A stretch of DNA of 57,521 nucleotides from Gymnopus androsaceus JB14 (GCA_009733575.1 ML769742.1:7175-64695), one strand, 5' to 3'; positions 1-11,733 are shown, counted from the stretch's first letter. Program-made: numbers and translations. Notes: generated from the letters alone by a model not told the origin.

Positions 1-206
1 CACAGTTCGACAGCACAGCTCCCGCAAGGAAGACTGCTGAGTCCCTCCTTCAGACAACTAACATATTGCATGGGAATAGTACCGGAGTGGCTTCGTCTTC
101 GCACAAAGCACTAGACCGTGAAGGACGCCTCTGGAACTACAATGAACTTGAGCTATCAAAACCCGTGCCGTGGATAGCAGCCCCACCGTCGCTGGCTCAC
201 AACTAA
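1..206 (+). CDS. Partial open frame entering from the left edge, unknown
   Basis: An open frame runs from base 3 to a TAA at 204-206, about 67 codons, with a plausible protein composition (Ser/Thr-rich start, then a segment with two Trp and several Pro near the end). No domain is recognisable. It may be the 3' end of an upstream gene. It may instead be an earlier exon of the bZIP gene that follows, because a branch-like CTAAC and possible acceptors lie at 200-226 and the bZIP frame is already open from 226. I could not find a convincing donor to join them. Low confidence. Confidence 0.35.
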   Translation, partial: QFDSTAPARKTAESLLQTTNILHGNSTGVASSSHKALDREGRLWNYNELELSKPVPWIAAPPSLAHN

Positions 207-258
207 CATCGACAATGCAGGATAGAATTCCAGACTTTCAGATTCTAGTCGCAACTAC

Positions 259-1169
259 ATGCAGACGTTAGCGAGTGAAAATAAATATACGGATCCTCGA
301 GCTAGGGACCGAGCAACGCCATATGGTCTATACTGGTAAGCGCCATCATCCACTCTCATCGCGTGCAGCCTAATGTTCTCTTAGCCCGTAGGTCCTCGAT
401 GGAATATGAGCGCAGGGAGTACATCTCTTATCCTAGCAGTGCACCCTACGATAACTCGAACGCCTCCCCAACTTTCATGGACTTTGGCAATGATCCGCCG
501 CGTGCGATGTATTACATGTCTGCGAGATCAGATGCAGAGCCAATCCCAGTTACTTCCCCGAAAGGCGAAAAACCTTCTACCGCCATACCAACCTTCGACT
601 CCAAATGGTCTAGCCATACTAGCCCTCACCCGAGAGATGGCGGCTCAGAGCTGACGCTTGATGCCTCCCCGCCGAGACGCAAGGTGTCGGAATCGTCACC
701 CTCATCGAGTCTACCGAATGGTACTCGTCGTAATGTCACTCCAAATGACCTTTTGCCTCTCGAAGCTCCCATTCAGACTCGTCGCTACTCCGCGACCTTC
801 CAAACAGTATCTAGTCAGAAGCGCTCGCATTCATTGGCTTTTGACGTCGGCGAGGATTCAGAGCATGACGATAAGGAATACAGTGGTAAGAGGAAAAGAA
901 ACCAGCTCCTGCGTTCGTCGGAGCCTACGCAAACTGCACCTCCAGGTCCCAATGCGACCGAGTCAGAGAAGATAGCATACAAGCGGCACGTGGGTACTAT
1001 GGCTGCGCGAAAGACTCGACGGCGTAAGCTCGAGCACAAGTTGATGCTAGAGGCAAAGAGGGAGGAACTGGAGAGAGATATAAGTATGTGGAAGACGAGG
1101 TGCAAAGTTCTGCAGGAGATACTGAACAGTCGTGATCTTGATTTTAACTTTGAAGAAGACTCGGAGTAG
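259..1169 (+). CDS. bZIP transcription factor-like protein, degenerate DNA-contact position
   Basis: Predicted nuclear DNA-binding protein of the GCN4/bZIP class. Two exons (259-335 and 392-1169) are separated by a 56-base GTAAGC...GTAG intron and give 284 residues in frame. The ATG at 259 is preferred over the in-exon ATG at 399 because the exon 1 reading joins smoothly; the frame is open further up to 226, so the true start could be earlier. The first 200 residues are low-complexity and rich in Ser, Pro and charged residues. The C-terminus (about 223-270) has a basic region with AARKTRRRK followed by heptads L-L-W-L and an acidic tail. Aligned to GCN4, the invariant Asn of the basic region is Gly (GTMAARKTR), and one zipper Leu is Trp. 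It may be a divergent or non-DNA-binding bZIP. Gene class is fairly sure, activity is not. Confidence 0.7.
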
Positions 1170-1953
1170 GATAGAAAGGGGAATTAATACTAAATTGATT
1201 ATGGTACTGTACTTTTTGTGCTTGGTGCATGATAATGTAGGTTATAGATTTTGGATCGACTTGAAACTTCTCGTGCTTACTTACGAGGATTCACTCCTGG
1301 TGCTTGTGTTCCGGTAGTACCCTATATGGGACCTCTCGCTCAGCATCCGAGATCGCGCCAGTAGAGAGATAGTATCTCTGTTCCTTCAATCCATCGCTGC
1401 AAAAAAAAACCTTGTAATTGGTCAAATTGATGCATATTATCCGTATATGTATAAGGACGAATGCCTTGTACCTCAATTGTACCTAAGCTTGGCATATAAT
1501 GGCCGAAGATTTTGCAAAAACTAACTAGCACCGCGTATGAAGATGAAGAATAGGAGCTTCTTCCTTCGGTCTCATCTTGTGTCCATGCACTAATAACCGA
1601 AGCTGAAGCAGTGGAACTTCAAGTTATTACTTTGGAGGCTTGAAACAAGAGGCCTAATTTGAGGCTGTTGGAGCAGAACAAGACACTGTGAGTAGTCTCG
1701 GATACAATCGCGCTCATGTTCAGCCCAACAAGTTAACAAATATTCTAGCACGTCGAGTTGTTCGAGATGCATGAATATAAAACTCGATTTGAAACGTTCC
1801 CTCGATAGTCACAGAGGAGAAGCTACATGTACGAGACCGTGGGACCGGCTCGGTGATGGACGTCTCTTATTAAGAGAATCGACGCTTTGACCTTGGTCTT
1901 GAACACATCGAAGTACTGGAGTTTTACTCATAGAATGTTAATTACAAAATTCG
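1170..1953. other. Intergenic, tail-to-tail
   Basis: This stretch separates the 3' ends of the bZIP gene and the minus-strand P450. It contains short open frames only, with no recognisable protein, RNA or repeat. Shared 3' flank for both genes. Confidence 0.5.
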
Positions 1954-4222
1954 TTAAGAGGAGATACTACTCCTTCCATTTACAATGTCGTCCCGTAAAG
2001 TTTGAAGAAGTGATTCCGCTTCAGGGAATCTAGGAAGAAAGCTACATTGGAAATCTGGTATTGGGCTGATGTAGGACAAAATCATGAAATAAGCATATGT
2101 ATAGCTGTGACAGAGGCTAAAAGACCTAGCTTACTTGAGAATGTCCTTTGATGGGCCACGCTTTACCCTAGTAACATCTATGGATGGAACCTTGGGCTCA
2201 ATACGGAGTGCCCATAAAATAATGCAAATGTCGATAAATAAAGCATTGTCTGCAACGTGCCGCCCTACGCAAACCCTGTATTCGTTCATCATCAGTACAA
2301 GGTCGGAGAAAGAAAAGAAGGAAAATGAACCTTCTACCAAATCCATAAGCGCAATGCCCGTCCTCGACTTCGTATTCATCTCGCAAGGTAAATTCTGATC
2401 CCGTTTCCGACTCGGATTGTCGAAGAAATCGCTCTGGGCGGAATTTATCCGCATCAGCACCGTATACCTCTTTGTCGCGATTCATTGACCTACCGTAGGA
2501 ATGAAGTCAGTTCGTACAGGAAATGCAATTATATAAAGACAAGCTGATTTACTTACCACACATTGGGTATACACGATGTTCCCTTGGGAATAAAGTACCC
2601 TTCATACCAATCATCCTATTTACAATGTGCAAGGGTTAACAGTCAAATAAGAAGGGAAAGACTGAATTCACCTCCATCAGAATGTGTGGTACCGCCAGTG
2701 GTATCGCAGGTTGCCATCTGAGAACCTGATTCAGAAGTCAGTCAGTGACGAGAGCGATTTCTTTTTGTAGCATCTATATACCTCTTTAACGATTGCTCTC
2801 ACGTATGGTAGAAATGGCATATCAGAAAAAGTCGGGTTCCGAGCTCTCCCTACAACTCGGTCAAGTTCCTTCTGCGCCTGTTCTTGAACGTTCGGGTGGA
2901 GAATCATTGCATAGAGGAAAAAGGACAAGGTCGTACTGGTCTAAACATGTCACGAGCTAATGAGAACAAATTGAAATAAAGGAAACGCAACTCACCGTTT
3001 CGACAGAGGAGACACTACGTGGCAAAGATTTAGCTTCAAATCAATCTTAAACTTATTAAAGAGGCATACGCGATTGAACCTGCAACCCAAGCTTGCTCGA
3101 CATCTGACAAGCCAGTGGTTACTTTCTCATTCGCAAGACTAACACAAAGGCTCGATCTTTGTTGTTCATCCCGGACCTAAACATCAACACAGACGGAAAA
3201 TCAGAATGGATTAAATTCATGCGTCAAAGACACTCACCGAATCATCAAAATACTTTTCAAATATATCGGAAATCCTCTTAAAATCCCTCTTCGCGTCCCT
3301 CTTCCATTTCGTTATAACCTCAGGGAGATAATCCAATATCGGCAGAACCTCTACCAGATGTGCGCCAGGATATAGGGCATTGGTATATCGATGCGCGATG
3401 TTACTGAGAGTATCAAGAGCGTTGGATGTAACTTGAAGCTCTTGGTTAGTGTCAGTCGATTCGGATGTTTTCTCTGTTTTTTCAGACGATAGAGATTGTT
3501 TTCCGTAGATAACTGAGATTATAGTCGAGGCAGCTCTATCCAAATGTCATAAAGTAGGCTCCGAATGAATGATTATTGTAAAAAGGAAAAATTCAAAAAC
3601 CATACCCGTGAATTTTAGAGAGCAAAGGCGTGAAGGTATCACGCAAAAGACTATGCGCAAGGATAACGGCCTCGTCCGTCTGAACAGGTTGGTACTGCGC
3701 GCTGACTCGAGCATTCAAGACAGCATGGCCTGCTCGTCGCATGCTCTGCCAACTAAGTATAACCGAACGTCAACGTCACCCCAAAATAATGGTCTGGGAG
3801 CAATAAACGCACAGTTTCCCATATCTTGCAAACGGCATGGCCAACTGACATCCTAGATATTCCCCTACTATGCTCCTGGGCCGATCTGAGTACATTGCAG
3901 ATCGACGCTCCAGAAGCTCGGTGGCTGCGACTTTCGTGTTGAGAACGACGATGTGCTGTCCGGCCATATTCAAATAAACGATAGGACCTAGTAATAAGGT
4001 CAGATGATAGTCGATGATTCAGATGCGATGAAGAGTATAGGCACCATATTCATACTTCCACTTATCGAATGTAAGCCAAGATGCTGCACCCAATTGAAGA
4101 ACGTTTCCTAGGATAGGCAGACCTCGAGGACCCGGTGGAAGGTGTTTCTGACCTTTGGTAAACACTCGAACGATTAGGAGAATTGCCAAGATTGCAAGCC
4201 CAAAGAGCAGAGATATCATCAT
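1954..4222 (-). CDS. Cytochrome P450 monooxygenase, intact, 12 exons
   Basis: Heme-thiolate monooxygenase anchored in the ER membrane, resembling the fungal O-methylsterigmatocystin oxidoreductase (CYP64-type) group. Twelve exons with GT-AG introns sum to 535 residues. The first in-frame ATG is at 4222; nearer-5' starts are not ATG. Order: N-terminal membrane helix; proline hinge LPPGPRGLP; C-helix WQSMRR; I-helix region ending SSVETTSTTL; ExxR as EVLR (the intron starts right after KE); PERF as FRPERF; and the cysteine loop YGFGRRVCVGRH, which is split by an intron beginning GTTCAT. The final exon (1954-2065), easily missed, adds the usual fungal C-terminus. Oddity: the canonical Ala/Gly-Gly before x-[DE]-T-[TS] reads Ser-Ser. 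It is not a close paralog of the three P450s at 36-48 kb. Substrate unknown. Confidence 0.85.
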
Positions 4223-5395
4223 CGGTGAACGTTCAAGGAAGAGAGAGAGCACGTTCAAACTGTGCCAATGAAGGCAACAACTAAACCTTACTTATAAGGC
4301 GAAATTCATCTAAAACGAACAAGATAAATGAGAGTCTACTCCCATCATGGCATGAAATCGCCAGATAGCACCCGAAAGATTGCTTTTTTGGCTTAATCTC
4401 CCTTTCGTTGATTGGGGATGTCATTATTGTCTTGTCTTAGTCTCTAGGAGAACCGATGGAACTGAGGCAATCATCAGGTAATTCCAATAGAAGTGGGAAT
4501 AGAGAAAGAGAAGAATAGGTATGATTTCTTTGCTATAACGTACGCGTATACATTTGGGCTTTCAGCTGTATAACCGGGTGTAGTACCTTGTATGTAGTAC
4601 GCGGAGACTTCGAAATCAATGTGAAGGACAGGTGGGGACCTGGTATGCCTCAAGGTCGTAACAGGTTGTAACCCCTGTGAAAAGGTACTAGAATGTATCG
4701 AGCAATACGGTTCCTGAGAACGCCGACGCCACTTCAGGGTTGGAAGAATCATCTGTATACATATCGTCATGAACCAAGTCTGAACACAGCACAATTGAAA
4801 ATCAAGGCGTACCTTAGAAGTGAGCCTAGCCTTGTACAGTAAGAGAAAAACCTCCTCAAGGGAAGCAGTTGAAAATGAAAAAATTGCCAACGATAGAATG
4901 CGATCCCTCGTACATCGACTGTAGAAAGTCCCCTTCAAGCAGAAACGTGGTAAATCGGTGCATAGTTGCCTAGAACGCCCTCGACGGTCTATGGAATGGC
5001 TATTTGAGACGGTGCTGAACCCCCAACAAGTCGTTGGATAATCTCTACAGGACATTGCCAGTTCCCTCCATAGACCGGTAAAGAACGTTTCATCATGTGA
5101 TTACAGCGACTTCCAGCGCTCCGTACTTCCAGGAAGGCAGCAGGCATTTCTGAGGACGCCGTCGATGTCGATAGGTCTGTGGTCAATCCTGTAGTGCAAC
5201 TGTGGGAAAATGCTGCCAAGCTTCAGCGTTTGCCATAAGCGCCCACCTTCTTTCGTCGAATTGAATCTACGTCGCTGGTGAGTTTCCTTGGTTCACCTTG
5301 ACGAAATGCAAATCGATAGAAGTATACGCTCTCGTCACGACCTTTCACTGCTGAATCAGTGAATGCAATAAAGGTTAGGGCGTCGGTACCTGAAC
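4223..5395. other. P450 upstream region, otherwise unassigned
   Basis: This is the 5' flank of the minus-strand P450 up to the gypsy remnant. A 193-codon minus-strand open frame (4474-5055) and smaller ones exist, but none shows domain character, a convincing start or splice structure. I see no recognisable gene here. Confidence 0.4.
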
Positions 5396-6345
5396 GAAGG
5401 AAAATTGAACTTCCTGCCAATGGAATTCAAAGTTTTAGGATGTATAATTAATGATAATGGAATTAAAATGGACCCACATAAAGTTGACGCTATAATACGG
5501 TGGCCAACTCCTACAAATCTTGACTTACTCCGAGGTTTTTTGGGCTCGGTTGGATATTTGGCTGATGATATTGCACTTGTCCGTATACCTATCACTATGG
5601 GACATTTGAGTAGCATCACGGGTGATACTGTTCCATTTCGATGGACCTACATTGAACAACGAGCATTTGAGAATGTAAAAAGACTCGCCAATGATGCAAA
5701 GGACCATCATCGAGTCCCATTAAATCATTCGGAGGGTGCACCACCAGTTTGGATGATTACTGATGGCAGCGCAACTGGAGTCGGCGGTGCCGTACTTCAA
5801 GGTTCTGATTGGCGAAATGCAAAAGCTGCTGCATTTACTCAGCAAAGTTGACATCTGCACAGCAGAATTATCTGTACATGAAATTGAAATGTTAACAGGC
5901 ATCGAGACAATGCTCCGCCACCATCATATTTTACAAGGGGTAAAATTTATATGGATTACAGACCATAAGGGTCTCGAACATCTTGTAAGACCAAAAGACT
6001 TGTCAGGACAACAAGCACGCTGGTTAGAAAAAATCTCTGAGTTTGACTTTACGGTCAAGTATGTGCTGGGAGTGGACAATGTACTAGCTGATGCTCTCTC
6101 GCGACTATATTCCAATGATAAGCCTGGCACGGTACGTGCCAGAAGTGAATATACTTACTACGATGTAATAGACAATGATGTGTTGCTTTCACACAATATT
6201 GCCATGCCCATATGGGTCTACCTTGAGGCAGCTTCAGTTTCCCCGGAGCTTTTTGCAATGACCACGCGAAACGCTGGGAAACGCGTTGAAACCAGTCATG
6301 AATTTGCGCACCGAATGAAAAATAAACGTTTCGTTGTCTGCCAGC
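5396..6345 (+). pseudogene. Ty3/gypsy reverse transcriptase thumb and RNase H remnant
   Basis: Protein remnant of a Ty3/gypsy retrotransposon polymerase. 5405-5851 encodes the end of the reverse transcriptase, with thumb motif GFLGSVGYL and the first RNase H strand ITDGSATGVGG. 5863-6345 encodes the rest of RNase H, with VHEIEML, the ITDHKGLEHL strand and DNVLADALSR. The two halves are in different frames, broken near 5830-5860, so the gene is dead. Gag, protease and the RT catalytic palm are absent upstream. The continuation is displaced: integrase parts lie at 7483-7840 and 13500-14149 on the same strand. The spacer region ends around 6345, where the copia-type fragment begins. Confidence 0.85.
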
Positions 6346-7193
6346 TGTAACAGGGATAACAGATGCAAAGGTTGCAATAGGTGTAGGAGTGGGAGTAGTC
6401 TGACCTCGGGTACGACACAAGTCAACATACCAGTCTGGGAACTGGCCTTCCTTCCCTCCTCCTTTGGGTTGGTACAAGTTGTGTCATAGGAAGCTCCTAA
6501 TTTTGGTGGTCCAGTTGCAGATAATCCAGGATAGTCACTATTCAAGGGGATAGCACCAGGAGGACTAGCATACATTGCTGAAATGACTCCTCTCCTTTCT
6601 TCATCTTTCTTTGTCTTCAGATCCTTCCAGGCGCTAATGATTTGTTGTTCAACAACATCAACGGTAAGAGTAGTAGTGCTGTTGTCAAGGATGGTAATCA
6701 ATGAATTAAACTTGGTTGGTAGTGCAAACATCATCCATGAAATAATCTGATTTGGGGATGGTTTGTCTTGGTAGTTAGTCGTTAAATGATTGGCGAGGGA
6801 GCGGATTTCTCCAGTTGTGTCAGAAACATTATCATTCCAGTCTGTATAACAAACATTGTGAAAGTTTTGCCATGCCTCCATGAGTCCTCCAAGTCCAGAA
6901 CCCTCGTGAACAGCGCTCAGATGGTGCCATAAGCCAGCGGGATCCATTTCGTAACTCATGGTATGGTGGAGCTGATTGTCGTTCATTCTCTTTATCAACA
7001 ACTTGGAAGCGGCATTTTGTCTGTCCCTCCATGCTTTATACCCTTTGCTATTTACTCCAGTTAACAGCTGAGTATCCACTCCGTTAAGTGTATCCAGGAA
7101 ATTTTGAGAGCAGGCAGTTGCCTGGGTACGGATTTTCCAAGATTGGTAGTTCGATTTTCCTTTTAGGAGATTCTTTTTGTTGTCGTTTCCCAT
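6345..7193 (-). pseudogene. Copia-type gag (UBN2-like) fragment
   Basis: Minus-strand open frame starting MGNDNKKNLLKGKSNYQSWK, the typical beginning of a Ty1/copia Gag-like polyprotein (UBN2/DUF4219-type: a short N-terminus, then a W-x-x-R segment). About 280 residues belong to it: the helical gag core with conserved Trp residues, then a Pro/Gly/Ser-rich linker. No zinc knuckle, protease or polymerase follows. The frame runs directly into antisense gypsy sequence near 6345, so only the 5' end of a copia element is present, embedded in the gypsy remnant. Its leader lies at 7194-7475. Confidence 0.7.
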
Positions 7194-7475
7194 AATATCA
7201 GTAGTCAGTTAGTAATCGGTCAGTCGGTAGGTCGGTAGGTCGGTTGGAGTGTAGATGAGTGGCAGGATGTGAGATGAGTGGCAGGATATGAGATGAGTGG
7301 TGGGGTGTGAGTTTAGTAGCGAGATATGATTTTATGGAGCCAGCAGTGGTGAATTAAGGTGTTTCAGGGCCCATAACCTGACAGGACAGGCTAGTAAAGC
7401 AGGATGTATATGGGGACATCATGGTAACAGGATAAGAGTAGTTGGATTATGTAATATATATAAAGCACCTATAGT
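7194..7475 (-). repeat. Copia leader, candidate primer-binding site and partial LTR
   Basis: Read on the minus strand this is the 5' leader of the gag fragment. It contains short tandem repeats (a GGTCGGTA unit at 7225-7245 and an ATGAGTGGCAGGAT unit at 7255-7300). At 7366-7378 the minus strand reads GGTTATGGGCCC. This differs by one base from the complement of the initiator-Met tRNA anticodon loop, as used by copia-like elements that prime from a half tRNA. DNA beyond it (7379-7475) would then be the 3' part of an LTR. No second LTR is present to confirm this. Confidence 0.35.
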
Positions 7476-7482
7476 CTGTAGA

Positions 7483-7840
7483 ATGTCTGCTCTGACACCC
7501 AAGCTCATTGTAAATGGAAGAAATGTACGAGAAAGTATTATTGATGAAGCACATTCGCTTCTTGCGCATCTTGGCCCTAAGAAAAGTGCCGATTATCTCC
7601 AGGATTATGTCTGGTGGAAAGAATTAACATCAGATGTGAATTCATATTGTGAATCTTGCTGTACCTGTAGGCATACCAAGCCCAATAATGCACACCCATC
7701 TGGATTATTGAATCCTTTGTCCGTACCTTCTTACCCATGGGAATCAATAGCACTTGATTTTGTTGGCCCTCTTCCTGAATCTAAGGATGGAAATGGTACT
7801 TATGATATGATAACAGTTGTAATTGATCTTCTTGTTGGAG
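7483..7840 (+). pseudogene. Ty3/gypsy integrase zinc-binding domain and start of catalytic core
   Basis: The H2C2 integrase zinc-binding module is visible (HSLLAHLGPKKSADYL, then CESCCTCRHTKP). It is followed by the start of the rve catalytic core (PWESIALDFVGPLPESKDGNG, then ITVVIDLL, containing the first catalytic Asp). Similarity stops just after IDLLV near 7840. The core resumes 5.6 kb downstream at about 13500, which marks the insertion of foreign DNA. Confidence 0.8.
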
Positions 7841-8378
7841 ATAGAACCGTATCAGGCAATCAAGCTGTATGCTCTATCTGGTTCCGTTTTTATTAGATAT
7901 CTGCGCTTGATGCACTGTTTCCGTATTTGACCTTATCTTATGGCCCATGTCCCATGTCTGTTCAGACTCATGTCCGAATTCGGACATAGGACATTACATT
8001 GTCCATCATGAGCCATGATGGACACGTAAGTGTATATATACCTATATATATCTCACATGGCCGCCAACTGTGCGCACCACATTGACTTCCAGGACTCCAG
8101 GACAGTATGTAGATTAGTTTCAAAGATATAATGTGTCCATAAATCCTAGCTATATTGTAATCAACAATACAGTACACTTATGTATTTTCAACTCTGTTGG
8201 TCCCAGGTACAAAAAATTTACTCTGAATGCAAAAGCTCAGTAACTTGTTCAATTCTCGATGGGATTGGACAACTTTGAGAGCCCTTGAAAGCAATCTGAA
8301 GCTCTAGGGATCTCCCTATATAGATCAGCAAAGACATATAATTTTTCTGTATTTACAACTAATCTCAAGGCTCTAACA

Positions 8379-8670
8379 ACTTCAAACTCGGAAGCAAAAT
8401 AACTTGTTAATTAAGACTTGTAAAATATGTTCCTCGCAACATCTCACTCTAATACATTTTATTCAAGCCAAAATTAAGTTTGAGGCCATGAATAAGCGAG
8501 CTTGAGAGCCATTTATATAACTTTACTTCAAACTCGGAAGCAAAATAACTTGTTAATTAAGACTTGTAAAATATGTTCCTCGCAACATCTCACTTTAATA
8601 CATTTTATTTAAGCCAAAATTAAGTTTGAGGCAATGAATAAGCAAGCTTGAGAGCCATTCATATAACTTT
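8379..8670. repeat. Direct tandem duplication, two 146-bp copies
   Basis: 8379-8524 and 8525-8670 are head-to-tail copies differing at a handful of positions. Most differences are C/T or G/A transitions (for example CACTCTAATA versus CACTTTAATA and AAGCGAGC versus AAGCAAGC). No coding capacity. It indicates a local duplication that happened well after the surrounding insertions. Confidence 0.85.
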
Positions 8671-9012
8671 ATTCCATATCTTGCCTTTCCCAGTGTAGTT
8701 CCGCAGCCCGCTCATCCCAGTCAATACAGGCTTTGCTGAGGTGCATGCATAGTACATGCTTCTCAGACATTGGAAACTGACCTTAGGAGCTTTTAGGAAT
8801 GTTTTATTTATGCATAAATGCTAAATTCCTGATTTATTCTTGGATTTACTTACTTACTACTCCTTTACTTAGATCACCTAAATACCACTGTGCTCAGACT
8901 GTGCTGTATCACCAGAATTGTCAAGTTAACTCAGACTATATCTCTCTCTTCCCTTCAATTTCTGCAAACTCAGTCCCAGCTCATAACAAAGGTACATGCT
9001 TGGGATCCCTTG

Positions 9013-10445
9013 CATCAGCAAAAATGGTCTGGGCCTGGGATAGCCTATAGGTTAGACTAATATGACCTGGGCAACCTGGGTGACTTAGGCCACCTAGGAA
9101 TATGCCAAATCCTGATATCACTTGAGGGTAACTTAGGCTACCTAGGAATATGCCCAAATTCTGATATCACCAGAGGGAGCCTCATTGCAGCCTGAGCACA
9201 ACCTGAGCACAACCTGAGTGCAACCTGAGCACAACCTGAGTACAGCCTGAGGGAACCTGGGGCAGCCTGGAGAAGCCTGAGGAAGCCTGAGGAAGCCTGA
9301 GATTTATCTAGAACTAGGATTACAAGCTAAATAGCTTCAATAAACTATTACATTGAATTATAATGTGTATAAATATGATTAAAAGAACAGTAGACACCCC
9401 AATTATTGGAATTTATCAACATATAATTGCGTAAAATAAGCGCCCAAATAAGCGCCAAACTGCGTGGGCGCCTGTAGACTGTGTACAATTAAAAGTATGT
9501 TGATGGGGTCAAATCAGATTCATCATGAAGTAACAGTTAACTTGATAAATATGTTAGTCTACTTGAACTTGAGTTAAAAATACTCAAGTGAGGTGTTCCA
9601 AGTCATAAGTTAAGGCCAGTAAAACATTAATGAGTCTTGAAAAATAAGTTCACTTTGAAATAAGTCAAAAATCCATGAGTTTAATAAGATAATAAGGTTT
9701 AAGTAATATAAATGTGGAAATTGAGCAAAAAGATACAGCTGAATAATAAAGTATGAGAATTATTTTTTGGGTTGTATAACTCAGCAGAAGTATCCCTAGG
9801 TTACCTCAAGTTGCCTCAAGCTTCCCAGGCTTGCTCAGGTTCCCTCAGGTTCCCTCAGGTTCCCTCAGGTTCCCTCAGGTTCCCTCAGGTTCCCTCAGGT
9901 TCCCTCAGGTTCCCTCAGGTTCCCTCAGGTTCCCTCAGGTTCCCTCAGGTTCCCTCAGGTTCCCTCAGGTTCCCTCAGGTTCCCTCAGGTTCCCTCAGGT
10001 TCCCTCAGGTTCCTCAGGTTCCCTCAGGTTCCCTCAGGTTCCCTCAGGTTCCCTCAGGTTCCCTCAGGTTCCCTCAGGTTCCCTCAGGTTCCCTCAGGTT
10101 CCCTCAGGTTCCCTCAGGTTCCCTCAGGTTCCCTCAGGTTCCCTCAGGTTTCCTCAGGTTCCCTCAGGTTCCCTCAGGTTCCCTCAGGTTCCCTCAGGTT
10201 CCCTCAGGTTCCCTCAGGTTCCCTCAGGTTCCCTCAGGTTCCCTCAGGTTCCCTCAGGTTCCCTCAGGTTCCCTCAGGTTCCCTCAGGCTCCCTCAGGAT
10301 TCCTTCAAGAAGCCCAGAAATAAGGGGGTGGACTAATGAAAGCCTGGGAGACCTAGGAGTCCTGGGTGTCCTGGGTGTCTTAGGAGACCTAGGTAGTCCT
10401 TAGGTATCCTCAGGTCATCCAATGCCCAGACCATTTTTGCTGATG
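9013..10445. mobile_element. CATCAGCAAAA-end element, copy A (1433 bp), non-autonomous
   Basis: The ends are inverted: CATCAGCAAAAATGGTCTGG at the left and its complement at the right. A second, 1040-bp copy with the same ends and the same interior lies at 32305-33344. Between the termini, the left subterminal zone holds about fifteen CCTGAG/CCTGGG units at roughly 10-base spacing, and the right zone holds the same unit in inverted orientation (CTCAGG). The interior is AT-rich and non-coding. Copy A differs from copy B mainly by a massive expansion of the right-hand 10-bp repeat. No transposase is encoded, so it must be moved in trans. The target-site duplication is unclear. Confidence 0.8.
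9831..10299. repeat. Minisatellite, about 46 units of a 10-bp repeat
   Basis: The near-perfect unit TTCCCTCAGG (consensus) is repeated about 46 times. One 9-base unit occurs near 10011, one T variant near 10151, and units decay at both edges. It lies in the right subterminal zone of the element at 9013-10445. The matching zone of the sister copy has only about eight degenerate units (33120-33200). Apparent 183- and 190-codon open frames across it are artefacts of a stop-free 10-mer. Confidence 0.95.
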
Positions 10446-11182
10446 TGTTAACAGTCCTGAGCTCCAAGTTCAATTATGGCCTGGAATGCATCAGATAGTA
10501 CAACTTAAACAGGAAGAGGAATACAGTGCAAGGAATTGATGTTCTATTTTATTTTTTATTTTGCAAGTCATAGCATGGGGTTACCGTGTTAGAGTCTCCA
10601 GAAAATTTACAGTGCATGAAAATAGTATATTTTTTAGTCTATGCATGGGCTCCGGGACCAGGGAGCTAAATAGACCTTCACAATTGCTTTCAAACTTTGC
10701 ACTTATCCTCATCCAATCCTGTTGGGAGCTGAATGAGTTCTCATGTTTTTGTGTTTGGAGCAATTTTGCATGCCATCAGTGACGCTCCTGTGTGTCGGCT
10801 CTAAAACAAGTTAATCGCTGTGTTATCTCAAGTGCTACCCAGGCGCTTCATCATTATCTTTTGAGATTCATAACATCTTGAAAATGATTGGCTGGATCCT
10901 TAGTCCAAATCAAGCTGTTTCTCTGAAAGGACATGGGCTTGAAATGCCATGCGCTGTCAAAAACCCAAGCCAAATGGGCACTTGTATTCAACTTGAAATC
11001 AAATGGCGAAACTTGAATAGTGCACTCGTTATTGTATTTCTTGGTAACTACTCTTGTCACAATAATCTATGGTATGCCTAATAAACTCTCTCTTTTTCCT
11101 TTTCTTTTCTCTCTTTCTCCCAACTTGAAAACTTGAAAAAATCTTCATCTGAACAGAAATGGGACTTAGGCCTATCTTACTC

Positions 11183-11672
11183 AAGGGGTGTTCAAAAAAA
11201 TAAGCACTGACATGACCTCGGGAAGTCCTTATGGGCCTATGGCTGAATAAAATTTCATACTATTGAGGCTCTGAGGGGTGTTCTAAGTCAATTCAACCAC
11301 TGAAATAAGGCTGTAATAACCATTTAAAGCACTCAACATCTCAAATCTCCCTGAAACATATGGAATTTATAGGATATGATGCATTTTAGTACCAATTTAG
11401 CACCTCCATCAAAAGATATTGTCAATGCAAGTGCACTTACTACACCAGGTTGAATTGAACTTAGATGAACTGCTGTGTATTAATTGCCTCTGAAAATGTT
11501 GTTTAAAGGTGCAAAGGAGAAGAAATTGTTATGTAATACAAAATTGAAGTCGGAAATCCTCCGAAGTGTGGGAAAATTTTACTATATATAGGGGTGGAAG
11601 GGGGGGGGCTTCATGAATCCTTATGACCCAAAAACAAGGTTATGTCGGGACTTAGTGGGTTGAACACCCCTT
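11183..11672. mobile_element. Small inverted-repeat element (MITE), about 490 bp
   Basis: 13-base perfect terminal inverted repeats: AAGGGGTGTTCAA at 11183-11195 and TTGAACACCCCTT at 11660-11672. A degenerate internal copy (AGGGGTGTTCTAA) lies near 11273. The interior is AT-rich and non-coding, and includes a G-run at 11599-11607. No clear target duplication. Confidence 0.55.
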
Positions 11673-11733
11673 GATCCTACTTATCGCTCAGCAGACATAG
11701 CTTAGATAGTTCAACCTATCATTACAGTAGCTA

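Noticed and set aside
4474..5055. 193-codon minus-strand open frame upstream of the P450
   Set aside because: No domain, no typical basidiomycete composition, no supporting splice sites or neighbours.
9831..10299. CRISPR-like array
   Set aside because: The units are contiguous 10-mers with no spacers; the genome is eukaryotic.
9772..10403. Two overlapping open frames of 183 and 190 codons made of SLRFPQVPSG repeats
   Set aside because: They are the translation of a stop-free 10-bp minisatellite; any frame is open. No evidence of a protein.
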